A DNA stretch of 64,000 bases from NCBI RefSeq assembly GCF_040783975.1, contig NZ_CP160631.1, positions 1,550,001 to 1,614,000 on the forward strand. Reading direction: 5' to 3'. This DNA comes from Pantoea sp. Ep11b. Its GTDB lineage: Bacteria > Pseudomonadota > Gammaproteobacteria > Enterobacterales > Enterobacteriaceae. The notes under the pieces were generated by a model. That model saw only the letters and a list, made by a program, of their open reading frames with translations. It did not search any database and was not told where the DNA came from. Both the position numbers and the translations under genes were made by a program. Every line of letters starts with the position of its first letter. Position 1 is the stretch's first letter. Positions 54,840-63,546 of the stretch are shown here, piece by piece.

Positions 54840-56191
54840 CGCAGCACCGCCATTGCCTGAGCAAAGCGCGCCGCACATGCCGCCTGCTGCGGATGAACCC
54901 CCTCTTTGATCACCGCCTTGCCCGCGACATAGACATCCCGAATCTGGTCGCGCTGCCCGGCAAAGAGCCAGCGGTTCAGAAGCGCCGGGGAATCCACGCT
55001 GCCAAGCCAGGCCTCATCCCGCAGCACCAGCCAGTCGGCGCGCTGTCCCACCGCCAGCGTGCCCTGCCGGATCCCGCACGCCTGCGCACCGCCTGCGGCC
55101 GCCTGCTGCCACAGCAGATCACCTACCGATGGCTGGTCGGGCAGGGTAATCCGGTTACGGCGCTGGTCGCGCAGCCGCTGAGCATACTCCAGCCAGCGCA
55201 GCTCCTCCTGCGCACTCAGCGAGACGTGGCTGTCGGAGCCGATGCCCCAGCGTCCGCCCTGCGCGATATAGGCCACCGCCGGAAAGATGCCGTCACCGAG
55301 GTTAGCTTCGGTGGTCGGACAGAGACCCGCCACCGCGCCGCTGCGGGCGAGGCGGGTGCGTTCATCCTCATCCAGATGGGTGGCGTGGATCAGGCACCAG
55401 CGCGCATCCACCGCAAAGCGGTTCAGCAGCCAGGCGACCGGACGCTCGCCGCTCCACGCCAGCGAATCGTTGACCTCTTTCTGCTGCTCAGCCACATGAA
55501 TATGCACCGGCAGCGCGGGATCGCTGGCCGCCAGCACCTCCCGCATCTGACTTTCACTTACCGCGCGCAGCGAATGGAAACAGAGGCCGCGATTCAGCAG
55601 CGGTCGCTGCTGCTGCCACTTCTCCAGCCTCGCCTGCTGTTGCAGATAACGATCGGTCTGCTGGATAAAGCGTTTCTGACCGGCCGTCGCGGGCTGGCTG
55701 CCAAAACCGCTGTAGCTGTAGAGCACCGGCAGCAGCGTCTGACCGATGCCTGCGATCCCGGCCGCGTCGATCAGCTGTTGCAGCATCCTGTCGTCGCTGT
55801 AAGGCGTCCCCTCGGGGTCGTGATGCAGATAGTGAAACTCCGCCACCTGGGTGTAGCCGCCTTTCAGCATTTCGATGTAGAGCAGGGCGGCGATATCCCC
55901 CACCTGTTGTGGCGTCAGGCGCTGCACCATGCGGTACATCCGGTCCCGCCAGGTCCAGAAGCTGTCCTGTGGATCGCCCGCGACTTCCGCCAGGCCCGCC
56001 ATAGCGCGCTGGAAGGCGTGAGAGTGCAGGTTGGCGATCGCCGGGATCACTTCGCCGTCGAGCCGGATCGCCTGGTCCGCGTGGCTGTCCGGCGTGATCG
56101 CGTCGATAAAACCGGTCTCACTGACCGTGATCCGTACCTGCTGCTGCCATCCCGTCGCCAGCAGGGCGCGGGAAGCAAAAAAAGTCGCCAT
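54836..56191 (-). CDS. hutF: Formimidoylglutamate deiminase
   Basis: A 451-residue amidohydrolase of the TIM-barrel superfamily. The first metal motif is NLHSHAFQRAM at about 54-64, HIHVAEQQKEV carries the second metal His, HATHLDEDE a third and GIGSDSHVSLS the metal Asp. It deiminates N-formimidoyl-glutamate to N-formyl-glutamate and ammonia. Together with HutG this is the two-step end of the pathway. It is coupled with hutD (ATGA) and divergent from hutI, with a HutC palindrome between. Confidence 0.94.
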   Translation of the reverse strand: MATFFASRALLATGWQQQVRITVSETGFIDAITPDSHADQAIRLDGEVIPAIANLHSHAFQRAMAGLAEVAGDPQDSFWTWRDRMYRMVQRLTPQQVGDIAALLYIEMLKGGYTQVAEFHYLHHDPEGTPYSDDRMLQQLIDAAGIAGIGQTLLPVLYSYSGFGSQPATAGQKRFIQQTDRYLQQQARLEKWQQQRPLLNRGLCFHSLRAVSESQMREVLAASDPALPVHIHVAEQQKEVNDSLAWSGERPVAWLLNRFAVDARWCLIHATHLDEDERTRLARSGAVAGLCPTTEANLGDGIFPAVAYIAQGGRWGIGSDSHVSLSAQEELRWLEYAQRLRDQRRNRITLPDQPSVGDLLWQQAAAGGAQACGIRQGTLAVGQRADWLVLRDEAWLGSVDSPALLNRWLFAGQRDQIRDVYVAGKAVIKEGVHPQQAACAARFAQAMAVLR

Positions 56192-56214
56192 GGTTGATCC
56201 TCACTGGATGTGGT

Positions 56215-56224
56215 TGTATATACA
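56215..56224. promoter_or_regulatory. hutO: HutC operator between hutF and hutI
   Basis: TGTATATACA is a perfect palindrome identical to the HutC core. It lies in the 80-bp divergent gap, 48 bases before the hutI ATG and 24 before hutF, so one repressor could control both units. Confidence 0.75.
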
Positions 56225-56271
56225 TATACATACTTTGAAGCAGCCTGTAAACGACGAGGCGGGAGCGCGCG

Positions 56272-57489
56272 ATGGGAAATGAGATGCACGTAGAGACGGT
56301 GTGGACCGGGGCCGACCTGGTTACCATGCGTGACGGGAAGTACCATCTGATACCAGCGGGGGCGCTGGCGGTGCGGGCGGGCAGGCTGGTGTGGGTCGGG
56401 CCGGAGGCGGAGATGCCCGCTTTTGTCGCCGATCGGCACCATCATCTGCCGGGCGGCATCGTGACGCCGGGGCTGGTGGATTGTCACACCCATCTGGTCT
56501 TTGGTGGTGACCGCAGCCAGGAGTTTGAGCAGCGCCTGAATGGCGTCAGCTATGCGGAGATCGCCGCACAGGGCGGGGGTATCCTCTCTACCGTGCGCGC
56601 CACCCGTGCCGCCACCGAAGAGGCGCTGGTGGCGTCGGCCCGCTGGCGTCTCGATCGCCTGCTGGCGGAAGGGGTCACCACCGTGGAGATCAAATCCGGC
56701 TACGGGCTGGATGAAGAGAGCGAACTGCGGATGCTGCGGGCAATTCGCCAGCTCGGGGAGCGCGTGCCCGCCGATGTCCGGGCCACCTGTCTGGCGGCCC
56801 ACGCCTTTCCGCCGGAGTTCAGAGAGGATCCGGAGGGCTGGGTCGATATTATCTGTGAGAGGCTGCTGCCGCGCGTCCAGGCGCTGGGGCTGGCGGACGC
56901 GGTAGATGCGTTCTGCGAGCACCTCGCTTTTTCGCCGCAGCAGGTAGCGCGGGTGTTTGATCGGGCAGTGGCGCTGGGGATGCCGGTGAAGCTCCATGCG
57001 GAACAGCTCTCCGCTCTGGGCGGGGCGGCGCTGGCGGCCCGCTATGGTGCACTCTCGGCGGACCATCTTGAATATGCCACCGAAGAGGACGCGCGGGCGA
57101 TGGCGCAGCATGGCACTGTCGCGGTGCTGCTGCCCGGTGCCTTTTATCTGCTGCGCGAAACGCAGCGTCCGCCGGTCGATCTCTTCCGGCGCCACGGCGT
57201 GCCGATGGCGCTGGCCAGCGATGCCAACCCCGGAACCTCACCTGCGCTGTCGCTGCGCCTGATGCTGAACATGGGCTGCACCCTGTTTGGCATGACGCCG
57301 GAAGAGGCGCTGGCGGGCGTGACCCTGTGGGGCGCAAAGGCGCTGGGGCTCGCAGAGAGTCACGGCTCGCTGGAAAGGGGCAAGGTGGCAAACTTCGTTC
57401 ACTGGCCGCTGGCCCGTCCGGCGGAACTGGTTTACTGGCTGGGCGGTGAACTGCCCTGTACCGTTGTCTATCGTGGAGAAATGCAATGA
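56272..57489 (+). CDS. hutI: Imidazolonepropionase
   Basis: A 405-residue amidohydrolase. The metal motif [18 protein letters not shown] lies at about 67-84, [18 protein letters not shown] at about 141, AEQLSALGG with its Glu and [11 protein letters not shown] with the metal Asp follow. It opens 4-imidazolone-5-propionate to N-formimidoyl-glutamate. The first ATG (56272) has GGAG eight bases upstream; an ATG four codons later is possible. Its stop overlaps hutG (ATGA), giving a hutIG unit. Confidence 0.95.
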   Translation: MGNEMHVETVWTGADLVTMRDGKYHLIPAGALAVRAGRLVWVGPEAEMPAFVADRHHHLPGGIVTPGLVDCHTHLVFGGDRSQEFEQRLNGVSYAEIAAQGGGILSTVRATRAATEEALVASARWRLDRLLAEGVTTVEIKSGYGLDEESELRMLRAIRQLGERVPADVRATCLAAHAFPPEFREDPEGWVDIICERLLPRVQALGLADAVDAFCEHLAFSPQQVARVFDRAVALGMPVKLHAEQLSALGGAALAARYGALSADHLEYATEEDARAMAQHGTVAVLLPGAFYLLRETQRPPVDLFRRHGVPMALASDANPGTSPALSLRLMLNMGCTLFGMTPEEALAGVTLWGAKALGLAESHGSLERGKVANFVHWPLARPAELVYWLGGELPCTVVYRGEMQ

Positions 57490-58277
57490 ATCCCTTTGAT
57501 TTTACCCAGGGCACGCTGCCGCTGCTGGTCAGTATCCCCCACGCCGGCACCCGGCTGACGCCGGAGGTGGAGGCGGGATTAAGTGAGGCCGCGCGCGGCT
57601 TACCCGACACCGACTGGCATATTCCGCTGCTCTACGATTTTGTCCGCGATCTGGGCGCCAGCGTCTTGATCGGTCACTACTCCCGCTTTGTGGTCGACCT
57701 TAACCGTCCGCCCGACAACCAGCCGCTCTACAGCAGCGCCACCACCGGCCTGTTTCCGGAGACGCTGTTCGACGGCACGCCGACCTTTGCGCCAGGCAAA
57801 ACGCCGGATGCCACCACGCGGCAGGGCTACATCGACGGGATCTGGCAGCCTTACCATCAGCAGATGCAGCAGGAGCTGGCGCGGCTTAAGGCGCAGCACG
57901 GCTACGCGCTGCTGTTTGACGCGCACTCTATCGCCAGCGAAATTCCCCGGCTGTTTGAGGGACGGCTGCCCGACCTCAACATGGGCACCAACGATGGCGC
58001 CAGTTGCACGCCTGAAATGAGCGCGGCTATTGAGGCAGTATGTGCAGCGCAGCAGGCGTACAGCTGGGTGATCAACGGACGCTTTAAGGGCGGCTATATC
58101 ACCCGCGCTTACGGCCAGCCGCAACAGCGGATCGAGGCCGTACAGCTGGAGCTGGCGCAGCTCAACTACATGGATGAGAGGCCGCCTTACGCCTGGCAGC
58201 AGGCACGGGCGGCGCAACTCCAGAAAGTGCTGAAGGCGCTGATCCACGCCATGCTGGCACAGGCGGAATCGCGCTGA
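57486..58277 (+). CDS. hutG: N-formylglutamate deformylase (HutG)
   Basis: A 263-residue N-formylglutamate amidohydrolase, not an arginase-like formimidoylglutamase. [13 protein letters not shown] at about 11-23, [13 protein letters not shown] and [16 protein letters not shown] carry the likely zinc ligands. It yields glutamate and formate, the last step of the five-step route. It starts inside the end of hutI. Confidence 0.94.
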   Translation: MNPFDFTQGTLPLLVSIPHAGTRLTPEVEAGLSEAARGLPDTDWHIPLLYDFVRDLGASVLIGHYSRFVVDLNRPPDNQPLYSSATTGLFPETLFDGTPTFAPGKTPDATTRQGYIDGIWQPYHQQMQQELARLKAQHGYALLFDAHSIASEIPRLFEGRLPDLNMGTNDGASCTPEMSAAIEAVCAAQQAYSWVINGRFKGGYITRAYGQPQQRIEAVQLELAQLNYMDERPPYAWQQARAAQLQKVLKALIHAMLAQAESR

Positions 58278-58369
58278 ATCGTGGGCGGTCCACGTTCAGG
58301 ATAAGCATGCTGACTGGCAGCCGGAAGCGGGGCCGCCAGTGTCAGACATCACTGGAAAGAGGGCAGGAG

Positions 58370-58392
58370 AAGCGCATCGGGCCGATGCGCTT
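58370..58392. terminator. Hairpin between hutG and the flavin reductase gene
   Basis: AAGCGCATC (58370-58378) and GATGCGCTT (58384-58392) form a perfect stem with a five-base loop, 12 bases from the flavin-reductase stop. No T-run follows, so bidirectional termination is only suggested. Confidence 0.5.
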
Positions 58393-58404
58393 GTGGCACG
58401 AGGA

Positions 58405-59037
58405 TTACTTAGGGCGCGCGTCCGGGCGGACCAGATCAAAGCGCTGCGCCTCGCTGATGCCGTAATAGGCGCTGGGGCCGCCCGCGCGCAGAACCGGCTC
58501 GGCTCTGGCCGTCTGGTAGATCCCCTCTTCCAGCAGCGACTCATCGATGTGGATCGCCACCGCTTCACCCAGCACCAGCCAGCTGTCGAGCGGATTGCCG
58601 CTGGCATCCTGCAGCTGAATCAGCTGTGTCAGGCGGCACTCGAAGTTCACGGGGCTTTCGGCTACCAGGCTGGCAGCGACCTGAGAAGCCGCCAGCGGCG
58701 TTAAGCCGGCAAAGGCAAACTCATCCTGGTCGGCAGGCAGTGACGCTGAGGTTTCATTCATCGCTTCAGCCAGCGAGCGGGTCGCCAGGTTCCAGACAAA
58801 CTCTTTCGTTTCTGCGATATTCCTGACGCTATCCTTCCAGCCGCTGCTGGCGAAACCGATAATCGGCGGCTGATAATTAAAGCAGTTAAAGAAGCTGTAA
58901 GGGGCCAGATTGCGCTGGCCGCTGGCACTGATCGAACTGATCCAGCCTATCGGTCGTGGCCCGATAATCGCATTCAGGGGATCGTGCGGCAGACCGTGCC
59001 CGGCACGGGGTTGATAGGAATAGCGCTTGGTGGTCAT
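58405..59037 (-). CDS. Flavin reductase-like domain protein
   Basis: A 210-residue protein of the flavin-reductase-like FMN-binding split-barrel group. DPLNAIIGPRPIGWISSISASG opens the domain, APYSFFNCFNYQPPIIGF follows and ETKEFVWNLATRSLAEAMNETS is the typical third segment. Such proteins bind FMN and reduce it with NAD(P)H or act as oxidoreductases of unknown substrate. It is monocistronic, divergent from rlmF. Confidence 0.85.
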   Translation of the reverse strand: MTTKRYSYQPRAGHGLPHDPLNAIIGPRPIGWISSISASGQRNLAPYSFFNCFNYQPPIIGFASSGWKDSVRNIAETKEFVWNLATRSLAEAMNETSASLPADQDEFAFAGLTPLAASQVAASLVAESPVNFECRLTQLIQLQDASGNPLDSWLVLGEAVAIHIDESLLEEGIYQTARAEPVLRAGGPSAYYGISEAQRFDLVRPDARPK

Positions 59038-59177
59038 AACGTCTCCGGCAGAGGATTTTATTTATCTTAGCCCGACAGCATCGCCCACGAAAACAGAAAG
59101 CGGTTAGCGGATGGTGCGGGTTTATTTTCCGTCGCCTACAGCGTATTGTACGCGCGCCTGAATAACTGAGAGAACGT

Positions 59178-60137
59178 ATGAAAAAGTCAGCCCGCACGTC
59201 GCCTTTCCACGCCCGCAATCGCCATCAGGGTGAATACGATTTTGCCGCGTTAACCGCTGCTCATCCGCCGCTGGCGGCGAAAGTGCGGCCTAACGGTTAC
59301 GGCGTGCAGTCCGTGGATTTTGCGGATCCGGACGCGGTGATGCTGCTGAATCAGGCGCTGATTAAGCTGTTTTACGATATCGACTGGCAGCTCGCACCCG
59401 GTTCACTCTGTCCGCCGGTGCCAGGCCGTGCCGACTATCTGCACTATCTTGCCGATCTGCTGGCGCTGGACAATAACGGGGTGATCCCTGCCGCAGACAT
59501 ACTGGATATCGGCTGCGGGGCCAACTGCATCTATCCGCTGATCGGCGCGGCGGAATATGGCTGGCGCTTCACCGGCACCGATATTGACGAGGCCGCCATT
59601 AAAGCCGCAAACCGCATTGTCGCGGCCAATCCGCGCCTGACACGGCAGATCCGCTTGCGCCGGCAGAAAAACAGCGACGCGATTCTGGCCGGCGTGGTCA
59701 GCAAGAATGAGTTTTTCAGCGCGGTGATGTCTAACCCGCCGTTCCATGCATCGGCCGAGGAGGCGGCGATGGGTACACAGCGTAAGGTGCGCAATCTCGG
59801 TCTGGATAAGAGCGCGCCGCTGAACTTTGGCGGGCAGCACAATGAGCTGTGGTATCCCGGTGGCGAAAAGGCGTTTATCGGTAAGATGATTGCCGAGAGC
59901 GTTGCGCTGGGTCGCCAGATTGGCTGGTTTACCTCGCTGGTGTCGCGCAAAGAGAACTTACCGGCGCTGGAAAAACAGCTGCAGGCGCACGATGTGGCTG
60001 AACTGCGGGTAGTGAATATGGCGCAGGGACAGAAGCAGAGCCGCTTCCTGGCGTGGAGTTTTATGCCTGCCGCCGCGCGCAGCAAACTGCTGAGTCGCAC
60101 GGGAAACCCGGGGCAGCCCGGAGCAGGCAGGGTCTAA
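59178..60137 (+). CDS. rlmF: 23S rRNA (adenine(1618)-N6)-methyltransferase RlmF
   Basis: A 319-residue SAM-dependent methyltransferase (YbiN). ILDIGCGANCIYPLIG at about 113-128 is the SAM loop, FTGTDIDE is the acidic loop and SNPPFHAS at about 182-189 is the NPPF catalytic motif of N6-adenine methyltransferases. It methylates A1618 of 23S rRNA. The start is MKKSARTSPFHARNRHQG, typical of the family. A strong terminator separates it from convergent glnQ. Confidence 0.94.
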   Translation: MKKSARTSPFHARNRHQGEYDFAALTAAHPPLAAKVRPNGYGVQSVDFADPDAVMLLNQALIKLFYDIDWQLAPGSLCPPVPGRADYLHYLADLLALDNNGVIPAADILDIGCGANCIYPLIGAAEYGWRFTGTDIDEAAIKAANRIVAANPRLTRQIRLRRQKNSDAILAGVVSKNEFFSAVMSNPPFHASAEEAAMGTQRKVRNLGLDKSAPLNFGGQHNELWYPGGEKAFIGKMIAESVALGRQIGWFTSLVSRKENLPALEKQLQAHDVAELRVVNMAQGQKQSRFLAWSFMPAAARSKLLSRTGNPGQPGAGRV

Positions 60138-60170
60138 CCGCCGCGTCAGGCAAATGTCGTCACTCAACAA

Positions 60171-60196
60171 AACGGGCCGCTTAGCGGCCCGTTTTT
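60171..60196. terminator. Bidirectional terminator between rlmF and glnQ
   Basis: AACGGGCCGC (60171-60180), loop TTA, then GCGGCCCGTT (60184-60193) is a perfect 10-bp stem followed by TTT, with A-rich sequence on the other side. It lies two bases from the glnQ stop. Confidence 0.88.
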
Positions 60197-60198
60197 GA

Positions 60199-60921
60199 TC
60201 AGGAGACGTGCTGCAGGAATTCGCGCAGACGTTCGCTGGGCGGATTACTGATCAGGCTGTCGGGGTCGCCATCTTCCGCAATCCGTCCTTTGTCGATGAA
60301 GAGCAGGCGCGAGGCCACTTTCTGTGCAAAGCCCACTTCGTGCGTCACAATCACCATCGTCATGCCTTCTTCCGCCAGATCCTGCATCACCTTCAGTACT
60401 TCATGGCGCAGCTCCGGGTCCAGCGCAGAGGTCGGCTCATCGAACAGCATCATCTTCGGCTTTACCGCCAGCGCACGGGCAATCGCCACACGCTGCTGCT
60501 GACCGCCAGAAAGTTCAGACGGGAAGTGGTGCGCCCGCTCGGCGAGACCCACTTTGCCCAGCAGCTCACGCGCCAGCTGGCGTGCCGCCTCTTTGCTGGC
60601 GCCGCGCACCCGAATCGGGCCAAACGCGACGTTATCCAGGGCGCTCATCTGAGGGAACAGGTGAAACTGCTGGAACACCATGCCCGCTTCCTGACGGATC
60701 AGGCGATCGTCTACCTTCGGATCGTTAACGTGCAGACCATCAACAATCAGGTCACCGCTGGTGATCTCTTCCAGCTTATTGATGCAGCGCAGCAGGGTTG
60801 ATTTACCGGAACCGGATGGGCCGATAATCACTACCACTTCGCCCTGGTTAATCTTCAGATCGATATTGTGCAGCACCTGGGTCTGGCCAAAGTGCTTGGA
60901 AACGTTTTTAAACTCAATCAC
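60199..60921 (-). CDS. glnQ: Glutamine ABC transporter ATP-binding protein GlnQ
   Basis: A 240-residue ATPase, the E. coli length. Walker A is GPSGSGKST at about 33-41, the signature LSGGQQQR at about 135-142 and Walker [16 protein letters not shown], followed by VTHEVGFA. It energises high-affinity glutamine uptake. The start overlaps the glnP stop by four bases (ATGA). Confidence 0.96.
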   Translation of the reverse strand: MIEFKNVSKHFGQTQVLHNIDLKINQGEVVVIIGPSGSGKSTLLRCINKLEEITSGDLIVDGLHVNDPKVDDRLIRQEAGMVFQQFHLFPQMSALDNVAFGPIRVRGASKEAARQLARELLGKVGLAERAHHFPSELSGGQQQRVAIARALAVKPKMMLFDEPTSALDPELRHEVLKVMQDLAEEGMTMVIVTHEVGFAQKVASRLLFIDKGRIAEDGDPDSLISNPPSERLREFLQHVS

Positions 60922-61577
60922 AGGATTTTCACCCTTTTCTCAATGCGGCGCAGCACAAAGCTCAGCACCAGCGTAATCACCAGATAGATAATCGCTACGG
61001 CGCTCCAGATCTCCAGTGCGCGGAAGTTGCCGGCAATGATCTCCTGACCCTGACGCGTCAGTTCAGCCACACCGATAACGATGAACAGCGAGGTATCTTT
61101 GATGCTGACAATCCACTGGTTGCCCAGCGGCGGCAGCATACGGCGCAGCGCCAGCGGCATAATCACGTAACGCAGCGTTTCGCGGCCCGACAGGCCCAGC
61201 GCCAGTCCGGCTTCACGGAAGCCCTTATTGATCGACAGCACCGCACCACGGGTAATCTCGGCAATATAGGCGCCGGAGTTGATCATGATAGTCACCACGG
61301 CCGCGGTGAAGGGGTCGATACGCAGGTCGGGGAACGCCATCGGCAGCGCAAAGTAGATGAACATTACCTGCACCACGATAGGCGTACCGCGGATAATTTC
61401 GATAAAGACCAGGGCGATATTGTTGGCAATCCAGCCACCGTAAGCGCGCGCAAAACCGGCGATCAGTCCGATGATCAGTCCACCAATCAGGCCAATGATT
61501 GAGATAATTAAGGTCAGTTTGGCGCCTTCAAGCAGCGCTGGCATGGCGGGCCAGATGACGCTCCAGTCAAACTCCAT
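60918..61577 (-). CDS. glnP: Glutamine ABC transporter permease GlnP
   Basis: A 219-residue permease, exactly the E. coli length when started at the ATG at 61577 ([20 protein letters not shown]). The frame opening at 61601 adds eight unsupported residues. Five membrane segments and the EAA loop ([20 protein letters not shown]) are clear. It forms a homodimeric channel. Confidence 0.95.
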   Translation of the reverse strand: MEFDWSVIWPAMPALLEGAKLTLIISIIGLIGGLIIGLIAGFARAYGGWIANNIALVFIEIIRGTPIVVQVMFIYFALPMAFPDLRIDPFTAAVVTIMINSGAYIAEITRGAVLSINKGFREAGLALGLSGRETLRYVIMPLALRRMLPPLGNQWIVSIKDTSLFIVIGVAELTRQGQEIIAGNFRALEIWSAVAIIYLVITLVLSFVLRRIEKRVKIL

Positions 61578-61604
61578 GGTGTCACTCCAGATAGGTTGCA
61601 ATGG

Positions 61605-61631
61605 AAAAAAGCAGGGAAAAAGTTTCCCTGC
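61605..61631 (-). terminator. Attenuator-like terminator between glnH and glnP
   Basis: GCAGGGAAA / TTTCCCTGC (61611-61619, 61623-61631) with a three-base loop is followed on the reverse strand by TTTTTT. It lies between genes of one operon, 24 bases after glnH, and would let the binding protein be made in excess over the permease. Confidence 0.75.
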
Positions 61632-61654
61632 CGAAAGCCGGATACAGACATTTA

Positions 61655-62404
61655 TTATTTAGGTTCGGTGCCGAACCATTTTTTATAAAGCGTGTTGTAG
61701 GTACCGTTCTCTTTCAGGGTCTTCAGCGCGCCGTTGACCTTTTCACGTAAATCGTCGCTGCCTTTCGGGAAGGCGATGCCGTACTGCTGTGCTTCGATCG
61801 AGTCGCCTACTGCTTTAAAGCGACCTTTACCGGCGGTGTGGATGAAGTAAAGGATGTTAGGCGTATCGTGCAGCACGGCGTCGGCACGGTTTGTACCCAG
61901 CTCCATGTAGGCGCTGTCGATGTTCGGGAACTGACGCAGATCTTTAGATTTGATATGGGCTTTCGCGTATTCCACCGAGCCGGTGCCGCTTTTCACTGCC
62001 ACTACTTTGCCGTCGAGATCGCTGATGCCTTTAATATCGTTTTCGTTGTTACGCACCATCACCTGCAGACCACTTTTGTAGTAGCCGTCAGAGAACGCGA
62101 TTGCTTTTTTACGCTCTTCGGTGATGGTGATGCCCGCCAGCGCCAGATCGACATTGCGCGTCTGCAGTGCAGGGATGATGCCGCTGAAATCCATCGGCTT
62201 CAGGGTGTAATCGAGCTTCAGCTCTTTCGCAATGGCATCCCACAGATCCACATCGAAACCGACATATTTGTCACCCTGTTTAAATTCAAACGGAACAAAA
62301 GCGGTATCTGTTGCAACAACCAGCTTCTTTTCTGCTGCAGTCGAAGAGAGGGAGAAGGCCAGCGCCAGCGCGGCCACAGAAACGTTAAACAGTGACTTCA
62401 TCAT
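61655..62404 (-). CDS. glnH: Glutamine-binding periplasmic protein GlnH
   Basis: A 249-residue binding protein with a signal peptide ending at about residue 23-24 and nearly collinear with E. coli GlnH (248). [36 protein letters not shown] and the DAVLHDTPN stretch with the ligand-contacting Asp are intact. Two adjacent ATGs (62404 and 62401) are possible starts; AAGGA precedes both. It is the first gene of glnHPQ. Confidence 0.96.
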   Translation of the reverse strand: MMKSLFNVSVAALALAFSLSSTAAEKKLVVATDTAFVPFEFKQGDKYVGFDVDLWDAIAKELKLDYTLKPMDFSGIIPALQTRNVDLALAGITITEERKKAIAFSDGYYKSGLQVMVRNNENDIKGISDLDGKVVAVKSGTGSVEYAKAHIKSKDLRQFPNIDSAYMELGTNRADAVLHDTPNILYFIHTAGKGRFKAVGDSIEAQQYGIAFPKGSDDLREKVNGALKTLKENGTYNTLYKKWFGTEPK

Positions 62405-62453
62405 TTTTTCCTTATAAGGATCAGGCGGCAGGGCCTGCGTTTGCGGCTTGTCA

Positions 62454-62472
62454 TATGAAAGAATTATGCCAA
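62454..62472 (-). promoter_or_regulatory. Candidate sigma54 promoter of glnHPQ
   Basis: On the reverse strand TTGGCATAATTCTTTCATA matches the -24 TTGGCA element well but the -12 part reads TTTCA instead of TTGCA. E. coli glnHp2 is sigma54-dependent and NtrC sites lie upstream here, supporting the call. The -12 mismatch keeps confidence moderate. Confidence 0.5.
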
Positions 62473-62542
62473 CTTTGCAAAATCCGCGAAATCAGAGAGT
62501 TAAACAACACAGCTGACACGATTTTGCAGTTAATTCTGCCTT

Positions 62543-62590
62543 TGCACCATTATGGTGATCAAGTTTGGTGCAGGTGACTGTTTTGGTGCA
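62543..62590. promoter_or_regulatory. NtrC-binding region upstream of glnH
   Basis: TGCACCATTATGGTGAT (62543-62559) matches the NtrC consensus TGCACC-N5-GGTGCA except in the last two positions. Two further GGTGCA half-sites end at 62572 and 62590, the three being spaced 13-18 bases apart. They sit 70-135 bases upstream of the candidate sigma54 promoter. Confidence 0.65.
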
Positions 62591-62677
62591 AGCGGTAGTT
62601 TGCCTGAGATGTTAAGGCTGTGAAGCAGAGGAGGGAAGAACTGTTAACAGGGTCATAAAATGCGGTAACGCAGACGT

Positions 62678-62700
62678 AAAAAAGGCGGGTTTCCCCGCCT
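62678..62700 (-). terminator. Intrinsic terminator of dps
   Basis: AGGCGGG / CCCGCCT (62683-62689, 62694-62700) with a four-base loop is followed by a T-run on the reverse strand (A-run at 62678-62683). It lies 19 bases after the dps stop. Confidence 0.82.
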
Positions 62701-62718
62701 GATAGCTTCTGCTTACGC

Positions 62719-63222
62719 TTATTCAATGTTGGCTTCGATGAACCACAGGAATTTATCCAGGTCACGTGATGCCGCGGTGAAGATGTCAGCGGTATCTTCA
62801 TCTTTGACTTCGTCGATCGCTTTGCGGGTGTCGTTAGCCACGACGCTGTAGCGGTCGGCCAGCGCTTTCAGGTGATCCTGAACGCTGTGAATATTCAGCG
62901 GATAGCTTTTCAGCGGGGTCTGGTCGTTAACCACCTGAGTCGTACCCAGTGCCACGCCGCCCAGCTGAACAACACGTTCTGCAATGGTATCCTGGTGATC
63001 GGTGATGGTGGTGCGGAAACCATCCAGCATCTCATGCACACCGATAAAGTTGGCACCGCGCATGTTCCAGTGCGCCTGCTTAGTGATCAATGACAGATCG
63101 ATAAATTCGACAACCAGACGGTTCAGCACCGCAATCGTGGCTTTCTTTTCTTCATCGCTCACGTCGTTGCGGGTGTAAATCAGGTCGGAAGATTTAGTTT
63201 TAACCAATTTAGCGGTACTCAT
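62719..63222 (-). CDS. dps: DNA protection during starvation protein Dps
   Basis: A 167-residue ferritin-like protein, exactly the E. coli length from the ATG at 63222 ([12 protein letters not shown]), which has an AGAGAGGA Shine-Dalgarno upstream; the frame opens 12 codons earlier without support. The ferroxidase residues are in [19 protein letters not shown] and [15 protein letters not shown]. The Lys-rich N-terminus is the DNA-binding tail. Dps forms dodecamers that bind DNA and mineralise iron. A sigmaS-type promoter precedes it. Confidence 0.95.
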   Translation of the reverse strand: MSTAKLVKTKSSDLIYTRNDVSDEEKKATIAVLNRLVVEFIDLSLITKQAHWNMRGANFIGVHEMLDGFRTTITDHQDTIAERVVQLGGVALGTTQVVNDQTPLKSYPLNIHSVQDHLKALADRYSVVANDTRKAIDEVKDEDTADIFTAASRDLDKFLWFIEANIE

Positions 63223-63266
63223 CGTTTCAGTCCTCTCTTTGATGGTTGTCCTAATCAAGTACCGGA

Positions 63267-63275
63267 TAAGTATAG
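63267..63275 (-). promoter_or_regulatory. sigmaS-type -10 of dps
   Basis: On the reverse strand CTATACTTA matches the extended sigmaS -10 (CTATACTTAA) and lies 45-53 bases before the dps ATG. The E. coli dps promoter has the same element. Confidence 0.75.
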
Positions 63276-63403
63276 CAGCGCTTTTCGGTTTTGCAGGAAC
63301 GGCTTCAACGATGACTGAAATAGCGTATTTCTTTACTCAGGACGCTGCGGAATCCGTAGGGTTAACTATTTGTTAAAATATAATAGCCTGTTTTATGTAA
63401 TCA

Positions 63404-63416
63404 AATCAAAGCGTTA
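63404..63416. promoter_or_regulatory. Candidate IHF site upstream of dps
   Basis: AATCAAAGCGTTA matches the IHF consensus WATCAA-N4-TTR at every position. It lies about 145 bases upstream of the predicted dps start. IHF activates E. coli dps, but from closer to the promoter. Confidence 0.4.
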
Positions 63417-63491
63417 TATTTAGTTGTCGCGTAAGAGTAAATGTCTGTTTCAAATAGAAAAAGTCGTTGAGGATGCAGAGGCGGGAATAAT

Positions 63492-63510
63492 TCTCATGAT
63501 AATCATGATT
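63492..63510. promoter_or_regulatory. Fur-box-like element in the dps-rhtA gap
   Basis: A 19-base element centred on TGATAATCAT, which is identical to the core of the Fur consensus GATAATGATAATCATTATC; about 14 of 19 positions agree. The gene it would serve is unclear: dps is 270 bases away and rhtA points toward it. Confidence 0.4.
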
Positions 63511-63515
63511 GTTAT

Positions 63516-63540
63516 TCAGCCCATCGGGGGGATGGGCTGA
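63516..63540 (-). terminator. Hairpin after rhtA
   Basis: TCAGCCCATC (63516-63525), loop GGGGG, then GATGGGCTGA (63531-63540) form a perfect 10-bp stem, 7 bases past the rhtA stop on the reverse strand. A proper T-run is missing. Confidence 0.55.
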
Positions 63541-63546
63541 AAGGCG

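Larger units (their letters stand above)
63223..63546. other. dps upstream region (324 bp)
   Basis: This gap holds the sigmaS-like -10 of dps, a candidate IHF site, a Fur-box-like element and a hairpin next to rhtA, all listed separately. No protein-coding frame or RNA gene is supported. Confidence 0.5.

Noticed and set aside
54893..56197. 434-codon forward frame opposite hutF
   Set aside because: Shadow of hutF; no domain, and hutF is coupled with hutD.
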